From: an uncultured Clostridia bacterium
Lineage (GTDB): Bacteria > Bacillota > Clostridia > Peptostreptococcales > Anaerovoracaceae
Assembly (NCBI GenBank): GCA_938009115.1
Contig: CALLHZ010000064.1
Span: forward strand, 1 to 29,704
DNA: 29,704 nt
Direction: 5' to 3'
Numbering within the stretch: the stretch's first letter is position 1; each line of letters opens with the position of its first letter. Below the pieces are notes generated by a model, which worked only from the letters and a program-made list of their open reading frames with translations, was not told the origin of the DNA and ran no database searches. This document shows positions 15,927-23,750 of this stretch, one piece after another. Both the position numbers and the translations under genes were made by a program.

Positions 15927-17351
15927 ATGAACCAAACAGATTCCAAACAACCAACATTCGGTATTTCTCTGTTAATCGTCGCATTTCTTTTTATCGCACT
16001 CATCACCCAGGTCGTTGTATACGGAAGCCCTGACATTCATTTGACGCTGGTATTTGCCTCTGCCGTGGCGATCCTGGCATTGATGCTCACGGGAACGAAA
16101 TGGAAAACCATCGAGGAAGGAATTCTCCACGGCTGTGGGATCGCTACGATCCCCATGCTGATCCTGATGTTTATCGGAATGCTGATCCCGGCATGGATCG
16201 CGGCAGGAACCATTCCGACGCTGATCTATGTGGGACTCAAGATCATCAGCCCCACTTTCTTCCTGCTCACAGCTGCTCTCGTCTGCTCCATGGCTTCCAT
16301 CGCCACAGGTAGCAGCTATACGACCGGCGCAACCTTCGGCGTGGCCTTTATGGGCATCAGTCTTGGTCTGGGCATCCCGGCGCCGCTTACGGCCGGCGCA
16401 GTGATCAGCGGCGCCATCATCGGAGATAAGCTCTCTCCGCTTTCCGATTCTACAAATCTGGCGGCAGGCGTTTGCGAAGCCAACCTGTTCGACCACATCA
16501 AGAGCATGTTTTACACGACGGTTCCCGCTTTTATCATTTCCATCGCGCTTTACACGATCCTCGGATTCCGGTATTCGGCGGACAACATCGATACCGCCAC
16601 CGTAGACATGATCCTGGAAGGACTGGCGGCTAATTTCAATATGTCGCCGCTGTACATGCTGATCAGCATACTGCCCATGATCGCGGTGGTCGTTATGGCG
16701 ATCAAGAAAATCAACGCCTTGGCTGCCATGGTCATCGCTGCTATCTTCGCTATGCTCCTGGCTATGATATTCCAGGGAAGAGGGATCTACGAGATGATGG
16801 GCTACATGAACTATGGCTTCAGCATCGACACCGGTATTTTCGAAGTCAACAAGCTTTTGAACCGCGGCGGGATCCAGGCCATGATGTGGACGGTTTCCCT
16901 GGGGTATTTGGGTCTGAGCTACGGCGGCATCCTGGAAAAATCCGGCGTGCTGGATACACTGCTCAATAAGATGATCGCCGTCACCAACAAACCGGGCAAG
17001 CTGATCATCACTCACGTATTCTCCGCCATTGCAGTAAATATGCTGTCCGCCAGCCAGTACGTGGCCATCATGATCCCGGGACGCATGTTCCTGCCGGCTT
17101 ACAAAAAACTCGGCATCAAAACCAGCGTCGCCTCCAGGACCTGCGAAGACGCAGCCACGGTCACTTCGCCTCTGGTCCCTTGGGGCCTTTGCGGCGTGTA
17201 CTTCTCCGGCGTGCTGGGGGTTGCAACGCTGAGTTATTTGCCGTATACTTTCCTGGCCTTGTTTGTTCCGGTCATAGCGATTCTCTATGCCGCCACCGGT
17301 AAATTCATATTTATGGAGGACACAGGAAAGGTTCAGGAAAATGATATCTAA
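15927..17351 (+). CDS. NhaC-family Na+/H+ antiporter-like transporter
   Basis: This 474-residue, very hydrophobic protein has about a dozen membrane segments and resembles the NhaC family. Family-like segments include SMASIATGSSYTTGATFGVAFMGI, ISGAIIGDKLSPLSDSTNLAAG (the conserved acidic and Ser/Thr-rich helix) and TCEDAATVTSPLVPWGLCG. Members exchange Na+ for H+, and some (such as MleN) move organic acids, so it may import a substrate driven by ions. The ATG at 15927 has the strong AAGGAGGG site; an upstream in-frame ATG at 15903 would add eight residues. The ribosome-binding site is hidden in a hairpin. The gene overlaps the following M20 hydrolase by 11 bp, so the two are translated together, which points to the hydrolase acting on what the transporter moves. 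Confidence 0.88.
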   Translation: MNQTDSKQPTFGISLLIVAFLFIALITQVVVYGSPDIHLTLVFASAVAILALMLTGTKWKTIEEGILHGCGIATIPMLILMFIGMLIPAWIAAGTIPTLIYVGLKIISPTFFLLTAALVCSMASIATGSSYTTGATFGVAFMGISLGLGIPAPLTAGAVISGAIIGDKLSPLSDSTNLAAGVCEANLFDHIKSMFYTTVPAFIISIALYTILGFRYSADNIDTATVDMILEGLAANFNMSPLYMLISILPMIAVVVMAIKKINALAAMVIAAIFAMLLAMIFQGRGIYEMMGYMNYGFSIDTGIFEVNKLLNRGGIQAMMWTVSLGYLGLSYGGILEKSGVLDTLLNKMIAVTNKPGKLIITHVFSAIAVNMLSASQYVAIMIPGRMFLPAYKKLGIKTSVASRTCEDAATVTSPLVPWGLCGVYFSGVLGVATLSYLPYTFLALFVPVIAILYAATGKFIFMEDTGKVQENDI

Positions 17352-18525
17352 GCAAGACACCACATCGCTGCTGATGCAGCTCGTTAAGATTCCAAGCCCG
17401 TACTTTCACGAGGACCTGATCATGGATTTTGTGAAGGAATGGTTCTTGCAGGAAAACATTCCTGCGCAGATCCTTCCGTATCACGAAGATAAGGTGACGG
17501 ATTTCCACGGCAAAAATGTGGTGCTGGAATTGAAGGGCGCTCAGGAAGGACCGGTGATCCACCTTAACGGGCATTTGGACACAGTCAATTTATGCCAGGG
17601 GTGGACACGGGATCCGAAGGGGGAGATCAGCGGAGACCGGCTTTACGGCGTGGGTGTTTTGGATATGAAATCCGGCTGCGCCGCAGCGATGATGGCGCTG
17701 AAGGAATTTTGGAAAACTCATAAAACATTCAAAGGCACGATCAAAGCCTCCTTCGTTTCGGTGGAGGAAGGGCCCTATGGCATGGGCACCAATGCCTTGA
17801 TCGAATCCGGATTTCTCAGCGACGTGGATTTTTCGGTGATCAGCGAGCCCAGCTCAGGCTTCAACGACAAGCCGTTTCCTGACATCTGCCTGGGTGCCAG
17901 AGGCGGCTATGGATTGGAGGTGGAGTTTTTCGGCAAAGCAGCCCACGCTGCTACGCCGGAGCTGGGGATCAGCGCGGCAAAAGACGCTGCCGCAGTGATC
18001 CGGGAACTGGACCATATCAACTTCCTGGAGGATGAACACCTGGGCAAAGGGACCTGCTGTGTCATCGCCATGGAGGCGGACGGCGGCGCCTGCAGTGTGC
18101 CGGATTACGCCAAGGTCAAGCTGTTTCGTCATACTGTCCGGGGAGAAGATGAAAATCTTATTCTGCGGGAAATCGACGAAGCTGTGAGCCGGGCCGGGAT
18201 CAAAGGCACCTATCAGGTTCATTTTCGGGAAGCGCCGTCGGAAGGTTCCAGGGGATTTATGCCCTACACCGTGTCTGTCGACGAGCCGTTGGTGAAAACC
18301 TTTGCCGCATCGGTGCGCGGCATCAGCGGCAAAGAACCTTCTTTTTCCTACTTTCAAAGCATAGGAGACTTCAACTATCTGGGGACCCGCATCGGGGCGC
18401 CGGCGCTGATTTTCGGAGCAGCCGGGGAAAGCTTCCACGGCAAGGACGAATATGCGGAGCTTGAATCGGTCTGGCAGACTTCGAAGATCCTGTACGATTT
18501 TTTGGTCCGCGTTTTGGTGGATTGA
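17341..18525 (+). CDS. M20-family metallohydrolase (ArgE/DapE/carboxypeptidase G2-like)
   Basis: This 394-residue cytosolic enzyme has the M20 two-zinc site: His78 and Asp80 in GHLDTV, bridging Asp108 in GVLDMKSG, Glu142-Glu143 (general base and ligand) in VEEGP, Glu169 in ISEPS and His366 in SFHGKDEY. A dimerisation domain lies at about residues 185-295. Family members hydrolyse peptides, N-acyl or N-carbamoyl amino acids; sequence alone does not choose among them. I take the ATG at 17341, which has TCAGGAAA upstream and overlaps the transporter stop by 11 bp. A longer in-frame start at 17287 lies deep in the transporter gene. A terminator follows, so transporter and hydrolase form one unit. 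Confidence 0.9.
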   Translation: MISKQDTTSLLMQLVKIPSPYFHEDLIMDFVKEWFLQENIPAQILPYHEDKVTDFHGKNVVLELKGAQEGPVIHLNGHLDTVNLCQGWTRDPKGEISGDRLYGVGVLDMKSGCAAAMMALKEFWKTHKTFKGTIKASFVSVEEGPYGMGTNALIESGFLSDVDFSVISEPSSGFNDKPFPDICLGARGGYGLEVEFFGKAAHAATPELGISAAKDAAAVIRELDHINFLEDEHLGKGTCCVIAMEADGGACSVPDYAKVKLFRHTVRGEDENLILREIDEAVSRAGIKGTYQVHFREAPSEGSRGFMPYTVSVDEPLVKTFAASVRGISGKEPSFSYFQSIGDFNYLGTRIGAPALIFGAAGESFHGKDEYAELESVWQTSKILYDFLVRVLVD

Positions 18526-18538
18526 TATGCAGTTATGC

Positions 18539-18570
18539 AAAGGGAAGCTCCGGCTTCCCTTTGGATTTTT
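18539..18570 (+). terminator. Intrinsic terminator after the M20 hydrolase
   Basis: A perfect 10-bp stem (AAAGGGAAGC / GCTTCCCTTT) with a TCCG tetraloop is followed by GGATTTTT. It ends the transporter-hydrolase transcript. The -35 of the next promoter overlaps its 3' half. Confidence 0.9.
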
Positions 18571-18588
18571 CGTGTAAAATGATATACT
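18561..18588 (+). promoter_or_regulatory. Promoter of the amidohydrolase-regulator pair
   Basis: TTGGAT (18561-18566), 16 bp, then TATACT (18583-18588) with an extended TGA just before it. The leader would be about 25 nt. The promoter sits directly on the preceding terminator. Confidence 0.65.
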
Positions 18589-18619
18589 CATGACAAATAG
18601 ACAAAGACAGGAGAAGAAA

Positions 18620-20155
18620 ATGAAGGCGTCGCTGATCATTGCAAACGGCTGTTGCCTTACTCAGGATGATAACAAAAGCTTCGACTGGATCGCCTCGGAC
18701 GGAGAGCGGATCGCTGCACTGGGACACGGCCAGACCTATCGGGAGTTGATGTCGGATCGGACGATCCTCATCGACGCACGCAAGTGCACGGTGCTCCCGG
18801 GGTTTATCGACAGTCATTTTCATGTGGTGCAGACAGCCCTGAATTCCCAGTGCGTGGATCTTGGCGACGCCAAAAGCTTTCAGGATATCGGAGATCTGAT
18901 CTACGAACGCTATAATAAAGAACCGAACCGTCCCGTCCATGCCATCCGCATGGATATTCACAATCTGAAAGAGAAGAGATTTCCCACCCGCCAGGATCTG
19001 GACAGGATCTGCTCGGATACACCTGTCTGGATCAACTCCAGCGAATATCAAACCAGCGTGCTCAATACCTGCGCGTTGCTTTATTATAAAATTCCTTTTA
19101 CGGTCCAAGGCGTCCTGTTCGACGAAAAGCAGATGCCTACCGGCGTGTTCCAGCGCCAGGCCAATGCGATGCTTCGCGCGAATATCTCCAATCAATACAG
19201 CGATTTCTACCGGATGGACGCCCTGCAGAACATTATGCCCCAGGTAGCCGAAGCCGGCATCACGACGGCCTGCGCCGTGGAGGGTGGGCCGATCTACTGC
19301 GACAAGGACGCAGAGTTCATCAATGAGATCATTAAAAGAAAAAGCGTTTATCTGGATATGGAGCTTTTTTTTCAAACGCTGGACCTGGACCGCGTAGAGT
19401 CCATGGGCTTGCGTCGCGTGGGCGGCTGTCTGTACGTGGATGGAACCTTCAGCGCCAGGATGGCCGCGATTTCTTTTGAATATGCTGATGCTCCAGGCGA
19501 AAAAGGCGGCCTCAATTTTACCCAGGACCGCATGAACGAGTTCGTGGAGCAATGCTATCGCCGCAACCTCCAGCTCTCTCTTTATACCATCGGAGACCGG
19601 GCTATCGAGCTGGCGCTTCGCGCCCACGAGCGCGCCGTCTCCCTGACCGGAATCACCGGCCTTCGTCACAGACTGGAGCATGTTGAGCTGCCCGGCGCGG
19701 AGCATATCCGCACGGCCGCAGACTTGGGGATCATCTTTTCCATGCGGCCTATTTACGAGCTTCGCTGGGGCGGTAAAGGCAAAATGTATGAGAAAAGGCT
19801 GGGGGAGCACTATAAAAACAGCAATCCCTTCCGCGAGATCCTGGACGGCGGCGTTCTGGTATGCGGCGGCACGGACAGCGACGTATGCAAGGCAAACATT
19901 TTGTCCGGTATCCACGCTGCCGTAAATCATCCTGTGGCGTCCCACCGGGTGACCGTGCAGGAGGCCATGCAAATGTTTACCCGCAACGGCGCCTATGCCA
20001 TCGGCAAGGAGTGCGAGAAGGGCTTCTTAAAAGAGGGGCATTTGGCAGATATCGTTGTGCTGAACGCAGATATCTTAAAGACTCCGCCGGGCAAAATCAA
20101 AGACCTGAAAGTATCCTGTACCGTCAAATCCGGGGAATTGATCTACCACGCCTGA
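18620..20155 (+). CDS. YtcJ-like amidohydrolase (amidohydrolase family 3) with altered metal site
   Basis: This 511-residue protein has the family 3 plan: a small beta-sandwich start, then a TIM barrel opened by GFIDSHFHV (His66, His68), and a C-terminal return to the sandwich (GHLADIVVLNADI). The motifs RHRLEHVEL (His354) and GGTDSD (Asp419) are kept. Three usual active-site positions look changed. The Lys of VKxFxDG reads Cys270 in GGCLYVDG, the His of HAIGDRA reads Tyr322 in YTIGDRA, and the His of the DGH segment appears to be Gln. Relatives include D-aminoacylases and N-substituted formamide deformylases; the substrate here is unknown and the metal site may be mononuclear. The ATG at 18620 follows AGGAG. 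A regulator gene starts 38 bp downstream. Confidence 0.82.
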   Translation: MKASLIIANGCCLTQDDNKSFDWIASDGERIAALGHGQTYRELMSDRTILIDARKCTVLPGFIDSHFHVVQTALNSQCVDLGDAKSFQDIGDLIYERYNKEPNRPVHAIRMDIHNLKEKRFPTRQDLDRICSDTPVWINSSEYQTSVLNTCALLYYKIPFTVQGVLFDEKQMPTGVFQRQANAMLRANISNQYSDFYRMDALQNIMPQVAEAGITTACAVEGGPIYCDKDAEFINEIIKRKSVYLDMELFFQTLDLDRVESMGLRRVGGCLYVDGTFSARMAAISFEYADAPGEKGGLNFTQDRMNEFVEQCYRRNLQLSLYTIGDRAIELALRAHERAVSLTGITGLRHRLEHVELPGAEHIRTAADLGIIFSMRPIYELRWGGKGKMYEKRLGEHYKNSNPFREILDGGVLVCGGTDSDVCKANILSGIHAAVNHPVASHRVTVQEAMQMFTRNGAYAIGKECEKGFLKEGHLADIVVLNADILKTPPGKIKDLKVSCTVKSGELIYHA

Positions 20156-20192
20156 TCCCGGGAGGCATCCCGGATCGGCGCAGAGGAGAAAC

Positions 20193-21365
20193 ATGCTGCA
20201 AATCAATTTATTGGGAAAAACGAGGATCGTCTGCAGCGGCGAACTGCTGGACAAGCAGCTGAGCACCAAGGCCCAGGCCCTGGTCTATTTGCTGATCGCC
20301 CACAACGGAAGATTTCTGAGCAGAGAAAAGATCATGGCTTATCTCTGGCCCGACAGCACGCCGGAAGCGGCCCGTTATAACCTGCGTTACAACCTGTGGC
20401 AGCTGAAAAAGCTGCTTCCCCAGGATCCTTCGGGACGGTCCCTGGTTTTGTCAGAAAAGGACGGATGTTCCATCGACCCGCATTACAGCTTCCAATGTGA
20501 TCTGCTCAAGATCCAGTCCTGTTCGGTTCACGCCCGGGCGCCGGAAGAGCTGGCTGAGATCAAAGGCTTGTTTTGCGGGGATTTCATGGAAGGCTGGTAT
20601 TTGAAAAATTGCAATGAGTTCAACGAAATGATCCTGTATGAGCGCATGAACTGCGAACGGATCCAGGTTGAGCTTCTTCAATCCCTGGCCCGGCGATACG
20701 AGGAAAGCGGGATGCTGGACGATGCCCTGGCCACCTGGAAGGAAATGGCTCAGGTAGACATGGACAACGAAGAGACGGCTTATCACATCGTTCGGCTCTA
20801 TATCGATATGGGGAATCGGGTCGCTGCCATCAACCATTACAAAAAATTCGAAACAGGGCTGTGGGACAATTTGAACATTGCGCCCAACGAAGAACTGCAG
20901 GGGCTTTACCGGGATCTCATTTCCGGCATTGAGCACGAGCATCCGGCAAAAGGCGCGGCATCCGGCAAAGAACGCTCCATGCTGGAGATCACCGGCCACT
21001 GCATCCGCGGCGTTGATTATTTTTTCATTTCCGATGTGATCTCGGCACTGTTGCGCCATGTGGACAAGGGGTTCCTGAAAGCCTTTGACAAAAGCTATGT
21101 GGAGGATCTGAGCGTCATCCAGCGTGACTTGCTGATTTGTTACGAAAGGACCACCGGCCAGGCGCTGGAAACGCCAGCGGCTTCGATTGAAAGCCACGTT
21201 CCTGCTGTGCGCATTATCCAAGCGTTCTGCAAGCTGATGGAATTTTTGTCTGTCCGTTACGACATCCGTCTTCATATCGCCAACCGGGAACATATCGACG
21301 AAGTGTCGGAACAGATCATCCATTATCTGGCGTCCTGTGATATCCCCGGCTTTTCTTTGGAATAA
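20193..21365 (+). CDS. SARP/BTAD-type transcriptional regulator
   Basis: This 390-residue protein starts with an OmpR-like winged helix (about 1-95), including LSTKAQALVYLLIAHNGRFLSREKIM and NLRYNLWQLKKLL. A bacterial transcriptional activation domain of TPR-like helices follows (about 100-250; ARRYEESGMLDDALATWKEMA, AAINHYKKFETGLWDNL). The last 125 residues match nothing I recognise; they may sense a ligand. There is no AAA ATPase domain, unlike large AfsR-type proteins. GAGGAG precedes the ATG. It is probably co-transcribed with the amidohydrolase, and I infer that it controls the 15.9-20.2 kb cluster; the inducer is unknown. Confidence 0.83.
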   Translation: MLQINLLGKTRIVCSGELLDKQLSTKAQALVYLLIAHNGRFLSREKIMAYLWPDSTPEAARYNLRYNLWQLKKLLPQDPSGRSLVLSEKDGCSIDPHYSFQCDLLKIQSCSVHARAPEELAEIKGLFCGDFMEGWYLKNCNEFNEMILYERMNCERIQVELLQSLARRYEESGMLDDALATWKEMAQVDMDNEETAYHIVRLYIDMGNRVAAINHYKKFETGLWDNLNIAPNEELQGLYRDLISGIEHEHPAKGAASGKERSMLEITGHCIRGVDYFFISDVISALLRHVDKGFLKAFDKSYVEDLSVIQRDLLICYERTTGQALETPAASIESHVPAVRIIQAFCKLMEFLSVRYDIRLHIANREHIDEVSEQIIHYLASCDIPGFSLE

Positions 21366-21372
21366 AATAGGG

Positions 21373-21401
21373 TTGGAAATACAGGCTCTTCGGAGTATAA
21401 T
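21373..21401 (+). promoter_or_regulatory. trpS promoter
   Basis: TTGGAA (21373-21378) and TATAAT (21396-21401) are 17 bp apart. Transcription should start near 21408, giving a leader of about 76 nt. That is too short for a T-box. Confidence 0.82.
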
Positions 21402-21420
21402 ATGGCTGTTATTTGACAGA

Positions 21421-21487
21421 AAGGAGAAGCAGGATTACCGTACGGATCTTGTTTTTTATTACGGAAATTCTGCAAACCGATATATGA
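21421..21487 (+). other. trpS leader: strong ribosome-binding site and possible ATT-initiated leader peptide
   Basis: AAGGAG (21421-21426) is followed seven bases later by ATT (21434), with no ATG, GTG or TTG at that spacing. The frame from ATT encodes 17 residues and ends in a TGA that overlaps the trpS ATG (ATATGA). trpS itself has no good site directly before its ATG. Non-canonical initiation with coupling is possible but unproven. Confidence 0.25.
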
Positions 21488-22464
21488 AAAGAGTCTTTTC
21501 CGGCGTCCAGCCCACCGGGAATCTTCACATCGGCAATTACCTGGGCGCGCTCCGCCAATTCGTGGACCTGCAGGAAGAAAACCACTGCGTCTATTGTATC
21601 GTGGATCTGCACTCCATTACCGTGGAGCAGGATCCGGCCGTATTAAAGGAGCATATTCTGGATATCGCGTCCTTGTACATGGCCGTAGGCGTCGATCCGA
21701 AAAAATCCATCGTTTTCGTCCAGTCCACCGTGCCCGCCCATTCCGAGCTGGCCTGGGTGCTGATGTGCAATTCCTACACCGGGGAACTTTCCCGCATGAC
21801 CCAATTCAAACAGAAAAGCCGGGACAGCGAATCGGCGCCCACGGGTTTGTTTTGCTATCCGGTGCTTATGGCTGCGGACATTCTCCTCTACGATGCGAAC
21901 ATCATTCCGGTCGGAAACGATCAAAAGCAGCATATTGAGCTGACCCGCGACATCGCTCTTCGAATCAACAACAAATACGGCGAGACCTTCGTCGTCCCCG
22001 AGGGGCGTTTCCTTCGGGAAGGCGCCCGGATCATGGCCCTGGACGACCCTCTGAGCAAAATGAGCAAGAGCGCACCCAACGAAGCCAGCCGGATCTCTCT
22101 GCTGGACGAACCCGGAAAAATCAAAAAAGCCATCATGCGCTCCACCACCGATTCCGACGGCGAGATCCGCTTCGACGCGGAGCAAAAGCCCGGCGTGAGC
22201 AACCTGCTCAATATATACAGCTCCTTTTCGGGAAAGCCTGTGCCGGAGATCGAAAAACAGTATGCCGGACAAGGGTACGGCATCTTCAAAAAAGACCTGG
22301 TGGAGATCGTATTGGATTCCCTTGCGCCGATCCAGGAGCGCTATCGGGAGATACGGCACGCCCGGGAACTGAAAGACCTGCTGCGGGAAGGAGCAGAAAA
22401 AGCCGATGCCATCGCCCGCAAGACCATGGATCGCGTCAAAGAGCGATTCGGGCTGGGCATTTAA
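21484..22464 (+). CDS. trpS: Tryptophanyl-tRNA synthetase
   Basis: This 326-residue class I synthetase charges tRNA-Trp. The HIGH-type motif HIGN lies in SGVQPTGNLHIGNYLGAL (about residues 5-22), and the KMSKS motif in DPLSKMSKSAP near residue 195. Length and order match bacterial TrpS. The ATG at 21484 begins exactly where the family does (MKRVFSGVQP). The open frame extends upstream to 21337, but that part overlaps the preceding gene and the promoter. No T-box leader is visible. DUF2148 and a membrane protein follow at 19 bp and 2 bp, so they share the transcript. Confidence 0.96.
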   Translation: MKRVFSGVQPTGNLHIGNYLGALRQFVDLQEENHCVYCIVDLHSITVEQDPAVLKEHILDIASLYMAVGVDPKKSIVFVQSTVPAHSELAWVLMCNSYTGELSRMTQFKQKSRDSESAPTGLFCYPVLMAADILLYDANIIPVGNDQKQHIELTRDIALRINNKYGETFVVPEGRFLREGARIMALDDPLSKMSKSAPNEASRISLLDEPGKIKKAIMRSTTDSDGEIRFDAEQKPGVSNLLNIYSSFSGKPVPEIEKQYAGQGYGIFKKDLVEIVLDSLAPIQERYREIRHARELKDLLREGAEKADAIARKTMDRVKERFGLGI

Positions 22465-22483
22465 CTTACAACAGGAGGAAACA

Positions 22484-23011
22484 ATGAAGCACGAAAGCAA
22501 AGAAGCAGAACGCAGAGCGGTGTTGTCTGCGGCAGACGCCATGGCCGCCGCGGCCAGAACGGCGCCCAAGGGAAGGGGCCTGGACCGTCTTGAAACCTGG
22601 ATCCTGGACGGATCCGAGAAGGATGCGTTTGCAGAGCAGATGCGGGTCTACGGAAAAGAGATCGGCGCGGAGTTCTTTTTGCGGGACGCAAAAAATATCG
22701 ACCAGGCCACAGCCCTGCTGCTGCTCGGCGCCGAAGACGCGCAGCACGGGCTCAACTGCGGCTACTGCGGCAAAGCGACCTGCGCCGAAGCGGCAGCCGA
22801 AGGGATCGCCTGCTCTTTTGCCATGACGGATCTGGGTATCGCCATCGGGTCCGCCGTGTCCCTGGCCGCAGATCTCCGGATCGACAACCGTGTCATGTAT
22901 TCAGCGGGAAAAACAGCGATCCACATCGGATTGTTTTCGAAAAAAATCAAAGCAGCCTACGGCGTGCCGCTTTCCGTCAGCGGCAAAAACGTATTTTTCG
23001 ACAGGGGGTAA
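22484..23011 (+). CDS. DUF2148-domain protein with ferredoxin-like cysteine cluster
   Basis: This 175-residue protein belongs to the DUF2148 group. A cysteine cluster CGYCGKATC followed by another Cys nine residues on (EGIACSF) sits at about residues 87-107 and could hold an iron-sulfur cluster. The rest is alanine- and glycine-rich with a conserved-looking LGIAIGSAVSLAADLRIDNRVMYSAG segment. The function is unknown. It starts 19 bp after trpS with an ACAGGAGG site and ends two bases before the next gene. DUF2148 genes are widespread in anaerobes, which fits the organism. Confidence 0.78.
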   Translation: MKHESKEAERRAVLSAADAMAAAARTAPKGRGLDRLETWILDGSEKDAFAEQMRVYGKEIGAEFFLRDAKNIDQATALLLLGAEDAQHGLNCGYCGKATCAEAAAEGIACSFAMTDLGIAIGSAVSLAADLRIDNRVMYSAGKTAIHIGLFSKKIKAAYGVPLSVSGKNVFFDRG

Positions 23012-23013
23012 CC

Positions 23014-23682
23014 ATGAGTGTTGAAAATCATAAGATCGCTTATCTGAAAAGGACCTTGCGAACCATATTCGGCTTATTCCTGTTCGCTTGCGGATCCTAC
23101 TGCGTCATTCGCGCCAATGTGGGACTGGGGCCTTGGGAAGCCTTTCACATGGGCGTTTCCTATCACATTCCCCTGTCTTACGGTGATATTTCCGTCCTGA
23201 CCGCCTTTGTGATCATGATATTCGTCTATTTTCTCAAAGAGCCCATTGGGATCGGGACTGTTCTCAACACGATCATGATCGGAAAATTTGTGGATCTGCT
23301 CCTTTATCTGGATATTCTCCCGCAAATGCAGACTTTTATCAGCGGCGTGGGGCTTCTGCTCGTCGGACAGTTTATCGTAGCCATGGGAAGCTATTTCTAC
23401 ATCAGCAACGGCCTGGGCTGCGGTCCCAGGGATTCTCTCATGACGGCCCTGTCCAAGCGTCTGCCCAAAGCGCCCATCGGTGTGATCCGGGGTATCATCG
23501 AGGGGTCGGCTGTGGTTGTGGGATTTTTGCTTGGGGCCAAGATCGGTCTGGGCACGATCATTTCCATGTTTGGTATCAGTTTTATCATTCAGCTGGTTTT
23601 CGGGTTTCTGAAATTCGACGTAAAGAAAGTCCGCCACGAAAATGCCGTGGAATCCTTCCGGAAGATGAAGAAAGAAGCATAG
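23014..23682 (+). CDS. YczE/YitT-like integral membrane protein
   Basis: This 222-residue protein has five or six hydrophobic segments (about 15-35, 48-70, 82-98, 105-130, 145-165 and 170-195). Typical motifs are ANVGLGPWEAFHMG and YISNGLGCGPRDSLMTAL, which form the repeated GLGPWD/GxGPRD pattern of the YczE family. The tail is charged. The role of the family is not established. AGGGGG precedes the ATG, two bases after the DUF2148 stop; a strong terminator follows. Confidence 0.8.
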   Translation: MSVENHKIAYLKRTLRTIFGLFLFACGSYCVIRANVGLGPWEAFHMGVSYHIPLSYGDISVLTAFVIMIFVYFLKEPIGIGTVLNTIMIGKFVDLLLYLDILPQMQTFISGVGLLLVGQFIVAMGSYFYISNGLGCGPRDSLMTALSKRLPKAPIGVIRGIIEGSAVVVGFLLGAKIGLGTIISMFGISFIIQLVFGFLKFDVKKVRHENAVESFRKMKKEA

Positions 23683-23706
23683 TACAGAAAAAATCAGAAC
23701 ATGAGA

Positions 23707-23744
23707 AAGCCCGGCCGGAGTCTTCCGGCCGGGCTTCAATTTTT
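23707..23744 (+). terminator. Strong terminator between convergent operons
   Basis: A perfect 13-bp GC-rich stem (AAGCCCGGCCGGA / TCCGGCCGGGCTT) with a GTCT loop is followed by CAATTTTT. It ends the trpS operon. The same hairpin faces the M42 operon from the other side, where the T-run on the minus strand is 12 nt away and so weaker. Confidence 0.9.
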
Positions 23745-23750
23745 CAGGGA

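Noticed and set aside
20149..20176. Inverted repeat with CCCGGG after the amidohydrolase as a terminator
   Set aside because: The stem has a bulge, there is no T-run, and the regulator's ribosome-binding site follows at once; the pair more likely shares one transcript.
21366..21483. T-box riboswitch upstream of trpS
   Set aside because: The leader from the mapped promoter is only about 76 nt and lacks the T-box sequence and an antiterminator/terminator pair.
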